Assembly: GCA_039621445.1 (NCBI GenBank)
Contig: CP154956.1
Span: 12,523,443 to 12,587,442, forward strand
Origin: Euglena gracilis
Taxonomy: Eukaryota > Euglenida > Euglenophyceae > Euglenales
DNA: 64,000 nt
Reading direction: 5' to 3'
This document shows, piece after piece, positions 52,201 to 63,893 of the stretch (the stretch's first letter is position 1; each line of letters opens with the position of its first letter). A model generated the notes under the pieces. It ran no database searches and was not told the DNA's origin. It saw only the letters and a program-made list of their open reading frames with translations. The position numbers and the translations under genes were made by a program.

Positions 52201-52618
52201 GCTAAGAAAGCTTGGCCGGCGAGAGAATAAGGTGGAGATCACCCGGGACCCGGCCCGGCCGTCGTGGCATGGGGCTGGGGAGGATCCCTGAAGCATGCGT
52301 TGCATTGCATTACATGCGATGCGAGCATTTGTTTGTGAGAGGGGATGATGCGCATTTGTGCGCCCGGCTTCCTGTTTGTTGGTTGGGTTGGGACGGCACT
52401 TTTGGGTGAGTCGCTGAGCGCTTGCCCCTTCAGAGTCAGGCTGCGTTGGGAAATATTTCCGACAGATCATTTTGTTTCAATGAAACGTTGAAGCCGTGCA
52501 AAATGCAATTTTTTGAGAAAGCGTGGCCGATTGCGCCGGAGGGACTGTCCGAACCAGCACTCCAAAGCATTCCAAGAACAAAGCTCCAAAGACTGTGTGG
52601 AAGCGGTCCCTGGGGTTG

Positions 52619-52677
52619 ACACTGCTCTCCTGAACCTCATCCTGGAGAATGCAGCCAGGCTCGGATTTTTTTGTTGG
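52619..52677 (+). CDS. sensor histidine kinase gene: N-box exon
   Basis: With the G from the previous exon this gives DTALLNLILENAARLG. LILENA is the N box of the GHKL ATPase domain; Glu-Asn binds the magnesium-ATP. The sequence then reads FFCW up to a good GTGAGC donor at 52678, phase 0, which matches the acceptor at 55760. This junction can be canonical. The family normally has SNAFxHG after the N box, so some residues differ. Confidence 0.75.
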
Positions 52678-54181
52678 GTGAGCGAGGATGCCTGCGCAAA
52701 AGGCAGCCCACGGTTGGGTGAGTGCTTGGCATGTTCCTTCTCCAGGAACTTGCCACCTTGGGCCTAATTTATTCCTCCCGACAGCCGGGGATGAAAACCT
52801 GGTGGATTTTTGTCCATTTTTTTCTCACCGCGAGGACAATCAAACAAGATAATTTTTCATTATTCTTCCTCGAGCCTCCTCGTCATTAATATTTGTAACG
52901 GACTCTCATCACAGAACCATTGCCTGCCAGTAGTGGCATTGATCCAATCACCGACATGCAAGGAACGACCGCAAAAGAATTTTTTTCCTGAAACCAGAAA
53001 TCCCCCCCATGTGCCTTCTTTCCAGAATGATCGCTCCGCTCCCTCCTTGGTTTACGTTCTCACCGATGCCTGCCACTGATTAGTAATGCTTTCAAGCATG
53101 GGCACACCCAAGACCCTGACGAGTAGCTTTGCCTGTGCTGAGAGGAAAATGAAGATGGCTGCCCAAAGTCTGCCTTTTACGCCTCATGTCTGCAACCCCA
53201 CATACGCACACACAGCCGGATACAACACGTGCACATACACATCAACATGCAAAGAGTGAAGCAACACGAAAAGAGTGAAAAAACCCATCCTCACCGTGTG
53301 AGACAACCTCTTGTTCTGGAAACAAAAATGAACAGGTGTACCACTCCCCCCCTGGGTTTGGGAGTTTGGGACGGTCTGGTTTGATTGGTTGGCCAAACAG
53401 TGGGGCTATCTCAGAGATGGTTGTATGCCGAGGAGTGAGAGGCTAATATCTGGCCCTCAAATGCCCAGAGCAGGCTTGCTTAAAAGAATTGACCCATCTC
53501 CCTGGGGGGTCCAGCCAAGCCAGCTGGCAGCCTTTTCACAGCCCTCCCATTGACGAGATTTATTTATTTTGCAGAACCGATTTTTAACTTTTGGTGGTGC
53601 AACAGTGGTCCAAAAAAGGTGAAAATGGGTCGGAGAAGGGCTGGCCAGCTCAAATTTCAAAGAATCATTTTTTTTTGCACAATTGGCAGTTTGTTTTAGC
53701 ATTTTTTGCACTTTCGATTTTTCGGTACCCAGTTCGATCCCCAGTCATGCCCGGGGGGGAGGGGGGTCATCCAGCAGCCTTTTTCCAGCCAGCCCAAATT
53801 TTGCAGCCTCTGAGGTGAACCCGGGGTAAACCCCCCCAAATAATACCCCCAGGGCATTGTTTTTTCGCCCGAAGTCCCGGCCCGAGGGGGGGTATTTGGG
53901 GGGGGGGTAATTGCACCCCAAATTTTTCGAAATTTTTCAAAGTCCCGTGGAACCCAAAATAGTGCCAAAACCCCTTTGGGGACATTTTTTGTACTTTCTT
54001 ATGAAATTTAGCATTTTTTTTGGAGGTCAGATGATCAGAAAAATCGATTTTTTTTTGCATAAACCCGCCCCTGAATATAACGACGGGTCGTTATCTGACT
54101 TTTCAGGAAAATCCAGAGGGGGTTGTTATAAATGGGGGGTCGTTATCAGAGGGGGGCTTTGCTGTTTTCCCTACCGCAGCT

Positions 54182-54321
54182 ATGTCTGACACGCTTTCTA
54201 CCATCCTTGCTGGCTTTGTGTGTGGTACTGCTGAGCTTGAGGAGTCCGACAGTGACGACCCTAACCACGCCCCCGTCCAAGCAGCGGTCGATCCGCTCAT
54301 ACTTCAAGTAAACACTGGTGA
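54182..54321 (+). CDS. short first-exon-like frame inside intron
   Basis: ATG at 54182, after CCCTACCGCAGCT, opens MSDTLSTILAGFVCGTAELE, ESDSDDPNHAPVQAAVDPLI, LQVNTG followed by GTGAGCC, a good donor. It lies between GGTCGTTATCAGAGGGGGG modules (54062-54155 and 54383-54482). It looks like a first exon carried by that module family rather than part of the kinase. The function is unknown. Confidence 0.35.
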
Positions 54322-55104
54322 GCCTGGACACTCTTGCGTGAGATGCATCATCTTACCCGTGCTTTCTGCTCTTTGTCGACGATGGGTCGTTATATTTCTT
54401 TTTTTGGTGGAAATTCCAGGATGGGTTGTTGTAAATGGGGGGGTTCGTTATCAGAGGGGGGTCGTTCTAAATGGGGGGGAGGTTTAATTTGTTATCAGAG
54501 ATTGTGATTTTTACCTACGTTTTCAGTTCAAAATATGGGCCTTCGGCCCGAAACCGGGGGGGGGGGGTATGAACCCGGTCGCCGAAGTCGGACCCCGAGG
54601 GGGGGTATTTTGGGGGGGGGTATTATTTGGGGGGGGTTAGCAACGCCCTGGCCCAGAGAGCACCCTGACTGTGACCTCGCCACGGCAAACTTTTGGAAGC
54701 CACAATTTTCTGCATGACTCTTTGGGAAACCCATTTTTCGGGTGCGGTGACAAAAACTGCACCAAGCCTCGTTCGCTTTTCCTCCCCAAGGGTTTGGTAA
54801 AGGGGCTTTAGGCTTTTTTGCCTGGAGGGCAAGTCCAGCTCCCCGCTCTCACGCTAAGGGCATCTGCCATGTGTGACACTCCTCCCACCACAGCACCATC
54901 CTTTGGGATGGAAGGGACAACAATGACCAGTTGTCTTATTAATTGCTCGTGAAAAATTTGATTTGCCAATCCTTCAACCTTGTTGACTGATGCAAACACA
55001 CTATGCAACCTTCTGAGCACTCAACAGCCCAAAAGTTGCAATGTACATGTATTCCCCTGGAGGGAGGCTTTCCCTGTGTCACAAAAGCGCCCCAAATTCC
55101 AACC

Positions 55105-55215
55105 CCCCCCAAAATGAGACCCCCCCATAAAAAGGACCCCCCATAAATTAGACCCCCCCCCTGGCCGGTCCAAGCAAAATCCATGAAATGGACCCCCCCA
55201 TAAATAAGACCCCCT
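55105..55215. repeat. AAAATGAGACCCCC module, copy 3
   Basis: Same order as 25728-25830: CTGGCCGGTCCAAGCAAAAT between C-runs, then a GGCGCGAAGCGCTGG stem. Confidence 0.8.
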
Positions 55216-55759
55216 TCCGGCGCGAAGCGCTGGATTTTTGAAAGAATGGGACATTTCTGGGGGGTAAATCTGCCACTTTGAGACAGTTTTCACACAATTC
55301 AACATATTTTCCCCTATTTGTCTGGCGCGAAGCGCCAAATTTTTCGAAAATTGGTATTTTGGGGGGCATTTTTGGACATTTTGGGGTGTCGAATTTTTTT
55401 CCAGCAAAAATCCATAAAATGGATGAATAACCCCCCCCTCGGGCTTTCCAGCAACCGACCCATGAAATGGACCCGGGGTCTTATTTTCGGGGGGTTATTT
55501 TTTTTGGGAAACCCCCAAAGTGGAAAGGCCTGATTTCAAATGCACTTTGGACCTGAGATATCAGTAATCGTGACATATCGTAAGCAATAGCAGTCCCAGC
55601 ATGTATGAGGTTTCTCACCAGATTAAAAAAATTTTTAAAAAAGGTTTTTAAAGATTTAAAAACCTTGAACGACTTTGCATTTTGGGGGATTTTGGAATAT
55701 CGCTGCCTTGTTTCCCGTTCAGCCAACTGGAAACCTTTCTGGAGACCCACACCGTTCAG

Positions 55760-55837
55760 CGTTCCGGCACAGGCGGGGCTGGCCCCGTCTGGCTGACGAT
55801 CGACGACACGACCCCATCCTCTCCCACCCCCGCCCGG
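55760..55837 (+). CDS. sensor histidine kinase gene: exon after N box
   Basis: Between an AG (55758-55759) and GTGTGG (55838), the frame gives RSGTGGAGPVWLTIDDTTPS and SPTPAR. GPVWLTID fits the strand after the N box, where the family has PxVxLxV. A Pro-rich linker follows. Both flanks can be canonical and phase 0. Confidence 0.65.
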
Positions 55838-56024
55838 GTGTGGTCCGATGGAGCCTGGCCTGGTCCAGCCAGCCACCTGTTCCTGTTTCAAGCCCGGGAC
55901 CGGGACGTCGCTTAAGCTGGAGGGCACCCATCCCCCAGGGGGGACCAGCCAGCCAGCAGCCTTTTCCCAGACTCAGACCCCCTCCCCGCTCATTGACAAT
56001 TTAGTTACCTGCCCCCCCCCCCTT

Positions 56025-56455
56025 GTCCACCGACCACCCCTATATACCGACCACTCCCCGGTCGGGGGTTGCAGGTTGGGGGGGTGTACGGCCACCCCCC
56101 CCGGTCGGGGGTTGCAGGTGACCAACAAAGTTTTTTTTACCTCTCATGTGCTTGCCGACCAGCTTTTTTCCGTGTTTCCTGTCCATTGAGTGTTCCTCGT
56201 GTTCCCTCCGGGGAGTCCTGTTTTGTTTGAGCGTAGTGATGGCACCTCTGTTGCTGCTGTGTTTATTGGTCCCTCACCTCATGGGGAGAAATATTACCGT
56301 TATGAAATTGTACCTTTTTTTTGGCTTTTGGTTTTGTTTTGGCCCCCAGTGGTACGACCACCCCCCAGTCGGGGGTTGCAGGTTGGGGGGGTGTACGACC
56401 CCCCCCCCCCCCGGTCGGGGGTCGTAGGAACCCGGTCGTTGGACAGGGGGGGGGG
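56025..56455. repeat. TGTCCACCGACC / GGTCGGGGGTTGCAGGT module cluster
   Basis: The phrase CCGGTCGGGGGTTGCAGGT occurs three times (56057, 56100, 56365) with C-runs, and GGTCGTTGGACAGGGGG occurs at 56433. It surrounds the SH3-like exon. Confidence 0.8.
56196..56320 (+). CDS. exon-like SH3/Tudor-type fragment, copy 2
   Basis: The frame FPPGSPVLFERSDGTSVAAV then FIGPSPHGEKYYRYEIVP shows PGxxVxxxRSDGT, GPSPHGxxYxxYxI, a small barrel pattern seen in some element-encoded proteins. It is more complete than 39127-39231. Probably cargo of the surrounding module family. Confidence 0.45.
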
Positions 56456-57779
56456 GGCGGGTACTATTTTCCAGCCTGAAGGGCGGCTGAACGTTTATGA
56501 TTTTTTTTGTTTTTTGGGGGCGCAAAGTGGGTTGATAATGGGTGAAAATGAGTCTGATTTGTGGCTGGAAACAGGACACTGGCCGACCCCTGAGGGGTCG
56601 GTCGCCCAGCTGGAACCGGGCCCGATTGGGAGTCAAATCGGGCACCGAAAAATCAAAGCTGCAAAAATGTCCAAAAAAACAGCCAATACCACAAAAAAAT
56701 TGTGGATTTTCTTGACTTCAAACCTGCCGGCCAGCAAGCGCCGAATTTAATTTTGCCTGAAAATCCCAGCCCAGATGGATTTGTAATTTTTTGTCCTGTT
56801 TTTGTTTAAAACTGTCTCCAAAAAAGGGAATTTCAATTTGACCCCTGCAAAAAATTGGTTAAAATAAAAATAATGTCAATGCATAACCTATTTTGGGGCA
56901 TTTTCACGGTTAAAGGGGGAGAGAATCTTTTGGATCTTCTCCAAAAATCCCACGGTCATGTTTCTCGATTTTTGCCAAAAGTCGGCAGCGGGGTCTCATT
57001 TTTGGGGGAGTCTTTTTGGGGGGGGGGTATTTTTTGGGGGGGGTTTAACCGACGTTTTGTTTGGGCTTGTGCAAACATGGGCCAAACTGGGGAAAATGGG
57101 TCGAAAATGGCCAGAAGAAGAATGATGAGAAGATCAACCAGCTTAAAATTTAGGTCAAAAGATCGATGTTTTGTGTAATTCTCAGTTTTTTTTCAAAGGA
57201 ATTTTCTGTTTTTTTTTCTGTTGTTTTTTTCTTGTTCCCGGTTCCAAGTTCGGGTCTGGCCAGGGGAACCCCTGTGGGGTTCTCAGACAAGGTGGTGGTT
57301 CTGGGGGGACACAAACACCCTTTTTTTGCTATGTGAAAAAATAATGGAAAAAGGATTTGGTTTTTGTTATTTGGTGGTTGGTTTGATTTTCGATTTCGGT
57401 GAAATTTGAGTTTCTTTTCGTTTGTTTTTTTTGTGTTTTTGTGTTTGTCGCCCCTTTTTTTTGCTTTTTTTCTGGTGATTTTTCGATATCTGTTGACTGT
57501 GAAACTTTCTTCATTTTGGCACCAATGTTCCCTTGAGACCAGATTTTTGTCAATTTTTTTTGGTGTTTTTTTGGGTCAACAAATTGCATGTTTTTTGCAA
57601 AATGAAATGTCCTTGGTGGATGCGTCACCAGGGTTGAACAAAGCAATCAAACTATGAGTTTGGGGACTTTTTGGAATTGTTATGCCTGAACTATGAGCTT
57701 GTTCACCAATAAAAGTTACATTTACATGAAAATAAAATACATGATAAAATAAATAACAGATGGAGACATGCAAGGCATG

Positions 57780-58135
57780 AATGAATGAATCCCCCCCTGA
57801 ATAGAAGCCCCCGGGGGCTACTATTCGGAACGTTGGTCGAAAACCGAGGGGGAGCTTCTATTTGGGGGTGGGGGCACTATTCAAAAAAGTGAATTCTTCA
57901 TTTTGGCCCAGAATGTCCTTGCACACAAAGTATTTTTTTTGGCATTTTTATTATTTGTAGCATCATGAATGTTATTTTAAAACCCCCCTGAATAGAAGCC
58001 CCCCCCTCCCGAATGGTGCCCCCCCCCCCAATGGTGCCCCCCCCCCCCCCCAATGGTGCACCCCCCCCTGAATAGAAGCCCCCCCCCCGGTTTTCGACCA
58101 ACGTCCCGAATGGTGCCCCCCCCGAATAGGCCGCT
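57780..58135. repeat. GAATAGAAGCCCCC module with inverted GTTGGTCGAAAACCG
   Basis: AACGTTGGTCGAAAACCGAG (57829) and its complement GGTTTTCGACCAACGT (58089) enclose about 240 bp with repeated CCCCCTGAATAGAAGCCCCC and GAATGGTGCCCCCC. Confidence 0.75.
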
Positions 58136-58954
58136 CTCCGTGACTTGTCTGTCAATTGAGATGGCAAGTGCTTTGGCTTCTTCAGTATTTGGTTAAATGA
58201 GCGTTGGGTGGTTTTACGTTTAATGATCCAATGCATCCACAAGAGTAACATTTGCAGCAAATTTGACATGGTTTGGAAAGGTAGGACATGTGGACCCACA
58301 AAGAAATTTCTTCGATAAATCTCGGACTCCTTGGTTTTCGACTTAGTTTCCTGAGCAAACAAAGAAATGGGGGGATGCCAGAAATCTGCAAAAGCAAAGT
58401 TTCCGCAAAAGTCAAAAACAAAGCAACTGGGCATTTTTATCTCCCCTTTCCTGCAAGGAGCTGTTTGGACAAAACGCCCCCGCACAAAAAAAACCTGAAA
58501 AATACCCCTCAAGATGACAGCCAAGAAAGTTTCCGAAAATCACTTTTTTGATGACAGCATCACAAAAAAAGTCCAGCTGCTCTTTGTATTTTCACAGCGC
58601 GGGGGGGGGGGTAGTAGATCGTTCTGCATGGCTGTATGGGGACTGTTGGGTGGAGGGGGTCCACAAGTCACAAGTGGGGGTCTTTCTCTTTAAAACCGAA
58701 CCATTCAGTTTGATGGGTGTGTCGTCGTCCCCCAGGGAGGACGTCGCTTCGCGACCCTCAGGCCAGCTCAGCGGGGGGGGGGGGGGCGCAACATGGACCG
58801 TCCAAACTGCAACACAAAAACGGAAATAAACACAAATAAACACAAAAAACCCAAGTTGCATGTAGAAGCCTTCAGGAACTCCCTCGGGATGTACAGTTTC
58901 TGCTGGAGAGGACTGAGAAAAAGTTTACACCTGAATTGCGTGTGAATTGCGTGT

Positions 58955-59148
<194 letters not shown>

Positions 59149-59166
59149 GTGTTTGGACACATTCAG

Positions 59167-59340
59167 TCCATGGCCCACCCCTGCCCGCCCGACGTGCCCC
59201 CCAACTGCCGCCGCTTCGTCTTCGCGGTGTCCAACGCCGCCAACCCACAGCGCCCCCGCCTCACCGACGCGTACGTCCAAATGCTGTTCGCCGGCAAGGC
59301 CGACCCGGGCGTGGCCGGGGCCGTCCCCCCGCTCTCCGCC
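59167..59340 (+). CDS. sensor histidine kinase gene: ATPase domain exon
   Basis: The frame gives SMAHPCPPDVPPNCRRFVF, AVSNAANPQRPRLTDAYVQM, LFAGKADPGVAGAVPPLSA. The block FxVxNxANPxRPxLTxxYVxxLFxGKA is the family's version of the G1 region of the ATPase lid. The left acceptor CATTCAG is canonical. The right boundary is followed by CAGCGCCCCCCAAC, which pairs with GTGGGGGACGCTG at the other end of the intron. Confidence 0.8.
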
Positions 59341-60634
59341 CAGCGCCCCCCAACCCCACCGCGGAGGCTGTGCGGAGCCGTTTTCTGTTTTTGCGGTGGA
59401 GCCGGCCCAGGCCATGACAGTTACACTGTTTTTCTGGAGGCGTGGGAGGAGATTCAGAGCTCTCATTCCCGCCTGCTCATCCAGGAGGACGTCCCAACTT
59501 TCTTGTCCCTTCCTCATCATCATGCCGGCTGCTATTTCTTAGCGGGGGGGGGGGGAATGCAAACGCGTTTTTTTTGGGTCGCGTTCTTTGAGGGTCCATG
59601 TTGGTCCATGCTGCGTTTCCTCCCCTGTTTTCCACCCCCCCCCCCAACAATAACGACAAGACGGGGACCCAGGTCGGCAAACAGTTGGCCAATTATTTCA
59701 TTTTTGGCCAATTATGGCTCTTTTTGGCTGATTTTTTTCCACTTTGCAATTCTTAGCGATCTCATTGACGACTTTTGGCAACGTCGTCAAAAGCAGCCAA
59801 ACACGGTCAAAAGTCGCCAGGAACCATCCAAAATGGCCAAAAGAGGTCAAAAGTGGACAAAAAATGCGAAACGCGCGCAAATTTGCTCAAAAATGTATTG
59901 TATGGTTGTGCTACACACACACACACATATGCCCATTTTATTAGTTTATTTTGTTGGCATACCCCCCACCTGCAGCCGACTATTTGCTGACCAGACGACC
60001 AGGGCCAACCAGGGCTACCGACTACAGCAGAAAATGGGAAGTGTCCGTGATGCAAGCAAAGCAGCTGGGGAACGGAAGGAGAAGGGGGCAGGCCGCATGC
60101 CTCGGTGTCCCACCCCCGATGGATACGGTGCAGCCTTCTCAGGACCCCGGAAGGGGGGGGGTTGGGACCCAGAGTGGTGGGGTTTGGAGGACCATGGGGG
60201 GGATTTAAAAGTCCAAAAAAATTTCGAAGCCCCACAGGACCCAAACCCCCCTCATTTATTGTCCTTTCTCTTGAAGTTTAGCACTTTACACAGAAAATTG
60301 ATTTTTTTTTTTCAGATTGATTGTCAGATATTATGATTTTTACCCCATTTTCAGGGCAAAATCCGGGTCGTCGGCCCGAAAAGTTGGGGGGGGGGGTATT
60401 TCGAGGGGGGGTATTATTTGGGGGCAGGGTTGGATGTTTGGGGGGTTTTTCCGTTAGATGGGGCGCTTTCAGGGCTTTCCTTTCGGAATCCGGACAATTT
60501 TTTTGATTTTGCTTCATTTTTGAGATACCGGGCATTTCGCGATCTTTGAGGCCCCAAAACGACCCGAACCGGGCTGGAAATGGCCGGTTCGCGAACTGGG
60601 TGCGGTGGCCGGCCCCGCGTGGGGGACGCTGGCG
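59341..60634 (+). mobile_element. transposon-like intron with TIRs
   Basis: The left end CAGCGCCCCCC (59341-59351) and right end GGGGGACGCTG (60621-60631) are inverted copies with one mismatch. The flanking triplets are GCC and GCG. Removing the element plus the right triplet joins GCC to CCC-GAC in frame (LSAPDRAGLAHC). No GT lies at the left junction. Confidence 0.65.
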
Positions 60635-60771
60635 CCCGACCGCGCCGGCCTGGCCCACTGCATGCTGGCGGCGGCCGCGGGCGGCATCCGCCTCACCCTC
60701 GGCCAGGCGGCGGACCGCGTGACGTTCACCGCCACCGTCACGGCCCGCCTGCCTGCCGGCCCCGCCCCGCC
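60635..60771 (+). CDS. sensor histidine kinase gene: end of ATPase domain
   Basis: The frame PDRAGLAHCMLAAAAGG then IRLTLGQAADRVTFTATVTA and RLPAGPAPP covers the final G box: GLxHCxLAAxxGGxxLTLxQxxDxVTFTA. It is the best family match of the set and fixes the identity. The intron on its right starts CAGGGGGGCT (60772) and ends AGCCGCCCTG (63805). Confidence 0.85.
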
Positions 60772-60874
60772 CAGGGGGGCTGACCGCCCCGGAGTCTAAG
60801 TTTGGGCGAATGTTTTTTGGGATTTGGGAAAGCCCGTTGTTGGTGCAAAGCAGGCCTTTTTTTTTTTAGTCGCC

Positions 60875-61115
60875 AGGGGTGGGTGCCAGGGGCAGGCACC
60901 CCATAGCACCCCTGCCGACCCCCTCGGGGGGGGGGGGTAGGGTTTCGGGGGTCATTTGGGCAGGCACCCCTGTCTGGCGATCGATCCTGTTTTCCATACC
61001 CTTTGGCAAGGACCCACCCGACCCTGGGTACCCTGGGCTGCCCCCCCCCCCTGGAGGGTGTGCCTGCTATGGGCAGGCACCCTATAGCACCTACCCCCCC
61101 GGTCGGTAAAAAAAA
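60875..61115. repeat. GGGGCAGGCACCCCATAGCACCC module, copy 3
   Basis: GGGGCAGGCACCCCATAGCA and CTATGGGCAGGCACCCTATA in the order seen at 38340 and 51868. Confidence 0.85.
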
Positions 61116-61766
61116 AGCCTGGTGCAAAGCTGTACCGTAATAAACATCTCCTTCATATCCAGACGTACCTTGTCTATGCATTGTGAGCCCAATTCCAGTG
61201 CTGGAGGTTCCTTCCACTTGCTTCGGGGTTCTGCATGCCTGAGAGGCCCAACTTCTTGGAATTCCCACCCCAGATGGAATTCTTGTCTTCGCAGGTCTTA
61301 GGCCCGGATTTCAGAAAAGGATTCACACTTTCACCCCGAACAGTATCGTTTTGACTCCTTTTGCTGCGTTTCTTCTTTTGGTCTTCCTTGGCTTTTCCAT
61401 TCTCCCCTTTTGTTTTCACAGTTTTCTGCACACCCCACACCCAGCTCTGCATTTACTCCTCGAAGTTTTGTGCGATGAAGTCATCTCTCCACCTCCTCCT
61501 CATTCTCTCACCATTTAAATCCCCCTCTCATAACCTGGCCGGGGCAAAGCCAAAAGAGGTGGTTCCGTCACGCGGAACCCCGTGTTTAAAGGCAAAGGTT
61601 CTTAATAGCACTGAAAGTTGTGCCTGAATAGCCTGGCTGGCCCGTACAACCTTGGGGGGGTCAGGCTGATTTTTAAGGCGTATGGTTGACCCCGCCCGGG
61701 GTTGCCTGGGCAGGCATTCCAAGGCAACCAGGTTTGATTGGGGGGGGGGGGCTCACTGGTGTTTTC

Positions 61767-61872
61767 TTGGGGTCCCTGGCCACTCACCACACAGCAAACT
61801 GGGCCAGAAGCGAATTTAGCGCCGGCCATAAACAGACAAGAAGCCTCAGTGCAACTTGGTGCAACAAGGGGG
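61767..61872. repeat. 100 bp dispersed repeat, copy 2
   Basis: GGGGTCCCTGGCCACTCACC through TTAGCGCCGGCCATAAACAG matches 51755-51856. Confidence 0.8.
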
Positions 61873-63124
61873 TAAGACACATAGCCAAAGGTGCCCGGGA
61901 GCTCGGCCAAATCGGGCCAGTCAGCTGGCACCACCTGCCAAGTTATGGGGGGGGGGGACAGGGCAGTACAGGAATCGGCCAAACAGCCAGCGTGGTGGGT
62001 GGGGGGGGGGTTCTGTCAACCCCGGGGAAAGGTAACCCCCCCCCCCCCGGGGGAACCTGCCAGCCTGCCCCCGGGGTGTTTTTTTTTTTGTTTTTTTTTT
62101 TTTTTTTTTTTTGTTTGGGTGTATGGGAAGCTGGTGGGGGGGGGGGTCGACCCCCCCACCCTCCACCCCAGGGTAGGAAAACTTTGTTTGTTGTCGAGGC
62201 CCCCGTCCAAAAAAAAAAAAAAGAAAAATTTTCAGCCCGGCTTGGCAATGCAAGTTTTTCAGTTTATAGGTACGGGAGTTTGGAGTTAAATGTTGAAGTT
62301 GGGTGCTTTCTCAGACGCCGATGTGCCGATGCGGAATGGATCCGGTCAGTGCCACTCACTGAAGCATGGACCAAGCTCCGCCCCTTTGTGCACATTTGAA
62401 TTCGACATGATTGTTTCCGATCCGGCACTGAACACTGTTGCTTTGTCAATTTCCGGCCAAATTTGAGCAACCCCTTGGGCAGATCCAACGGTAAGCACCT
62501 CATTGGGAGGGGTTGGCCTCTTGTTGGGCTCCCCTGATTCCCCGAACCCCCCGGACCCCACCTTTGGAAAGTGCAAGGCACCAACCCCTATCGGTGACTT
62601 CGACAAGGCGACCATTTTGGGCGAAAATGGCAAACAAATGGTCGCCTTGTCGAAGTCACCGCCCCCTCAGCCTACGCTGACAGAGGTTGGTGCCTTGCGT
62701 TATCCAAAGTCCAGAGTGACTTGGACCGCCTGGGCCCCTTGCCTGAAGCTGGATTTTTTTCTGTAATATGGAATGGGTCACAGGAGGGAAAACCCCTGCT
62801 CTCACAGGACTGCCTTGCACTGGCTGGCACAGCTCTGTGGGGCGGGGCCGTGATTGTATACACACCCCATCACCACACCCCATGGGCTGGCAGAGGCTTT
62901 GGGGCTGGGGGGGGAAGCCCCACAAAATTTTCGGATGTCCCGCTCTTTGATGCCCGAACTCTAGCTTGGATCCCAAAGTCGGACCCCAAGTGGGGGGGTT
63001 ACTTGGGGTGGGGGAGTTACCACCTTGGCACAGTTAAAAACACTCCAGGTTTGCATTAGCAGCAACAGAGCAGACACATTTATGTGTCAGATTGTGTGGA
63101 TAAAACCGAGTGGTTATAGACCAC

Positions 63125-63183
63125 TTAATATATATATATATATATACATGTATTACATATCATTACATATTATATATGTAATG

Positions 63184-63218
<35 letters not shown>

Positions 63219-63615
63219 GCCATAATCTACATGGCCCCCCCCTCGGGGGGGGGCCATGTAGGTTATCCAGGGGGTCAAAATAGTTTTTTTGCGTTCATGA
63301 TGGAACAGGGTTAGGTGCGCGACTTAGATACAACCGTGTGGTTATAGTCCATTTAGAGTGTCCAGGGGGTCAAAATAGTTTTTTTGCGTTAATGATGGAA
63401 TAGGGTTAGGTGCGCGACTTAGGGTTAGGGTTAGGCCTAACTTATAGACGGGTGTTAGGTGTACAAGTTAGGCTAACCCTAAGCCTAAGTCGCGCACCTA
63501 ACCCTATTCCATCATTAACGCAAAAAAACATGGACCCCCCCCTGGACACTCTAAATGGACCCCCCCGGGGTGGTCCATTTAGAGTATGGCTGCCATATAT
63601 ATATATATATGTTGG
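63125..63615. mobile_element. fold-back element with TTAGGG-type core, copy 2
   Basis: (TA)n at both ends, then GGCAGCCATAATCTACATGG at the left and the complement of AGAGTATGGCTGCC at the right. Inside is an inverted AATAGGGTTAGGTGCGCGAC / GTCGCGCACCTAACCCTATT. The left arm carries a tandem duplication (GTCCAGGGGGTCAAAATAG at 63367, with a close relative near 63266). Confidence 0.75.
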
Positions 63616-63805
63616 CATATATATACATATATATAATACATAATAATAACATGTGCATATAATATGATATATAATGCAATATATGTCATTTTCACAGATT
63701 TTGTTTTCCAGTTTTCCCGGCGGCCAACGGCGCCAGGAAAACCTTTGGGGGTCGAAAATTGGTGCTCCCGGAAACACGGGAGGAGGTCAAGTGGAAGCCG
63801 CCCTG

Positions 63806-63893
63806 TCGCCCGGCCACGCCCCCCTCCGCCGCGCTGGCCCAGGCCCAGGAGGTGTACAGCCGCTTCCCGAGCGGCCTCACGTTCTACTGCCTC
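63806..63893 (+). CDS. sensor histidine kinase gene: linker and start of receiver-like domain
   Basis: The frame RPATPPSAALAQAQEVYSRF then PSGLTFYCL is a Pro/Ala linker followed by FPxGLxxxCL. This is where the family begins a receiver-like domain with CLDDS or VIDDS. The next bases are CCCCAGGGCGGCCCGCC, very like the left end of the intron at 50562 and again without GT. The Asp pair is therefore probably in the next exon, outside the window. Confidence 0.65.

Larger units (their letters stand above)
50562..52618 (+). mobile_element. transposon-like intron with TIRs and 3 bp duplication
   Basis: The left end CCCAGGGCCCGC (50562-50573) and right end GCGGTCCCTGGGG (52603-52615) are inverted copies with one mismatch. 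TTG flanks both sides (50559-50561 and 52616-52618). Removing the element plus one TTG joins CTG-CTT-G to AC-ACT and gives VLLDTALLN, the expected family sequence. No GT donor or AG acceptor exists at these points. Inside are G-run modules, including the one at 51868-52200. Confidence 0.75.
60772..63805 (+). mobile_element. transposon-like intron with complementary ends, 3.0 kb
   Basis: CAGGGGGGCT at the left and AGCCGCCCTG at the right are complementary at nine of ten bases. The splice restores phase (Pro-Pro then Arg-Pro-Ala). No 3 bp duplication is clear, so the evidence is weaker than for 50562-52618. It contains nested repeats, including the fold-back element at 63125-63615. Confidence 0.5.

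Noticed and set aside
50562-52618. Canonical GT-AG intron with shifted ends
   Set aside because: The next GT after VLLA lies past a Pro-rich reading through CCCAGGG, and the resulting protein would insert more than 20 unrelated residues into a conserved block. Kept as the null model to be tested by cDNA.
63806-63893. uDENN domain start (FCFPEG-like FYCLPQG)
   Set aside because: The upstream exons fix a histidine kinase. FPSGLTFYCL fits the start of its receiver-like domain, and PQG is better read as intron (CCCCAGGG).
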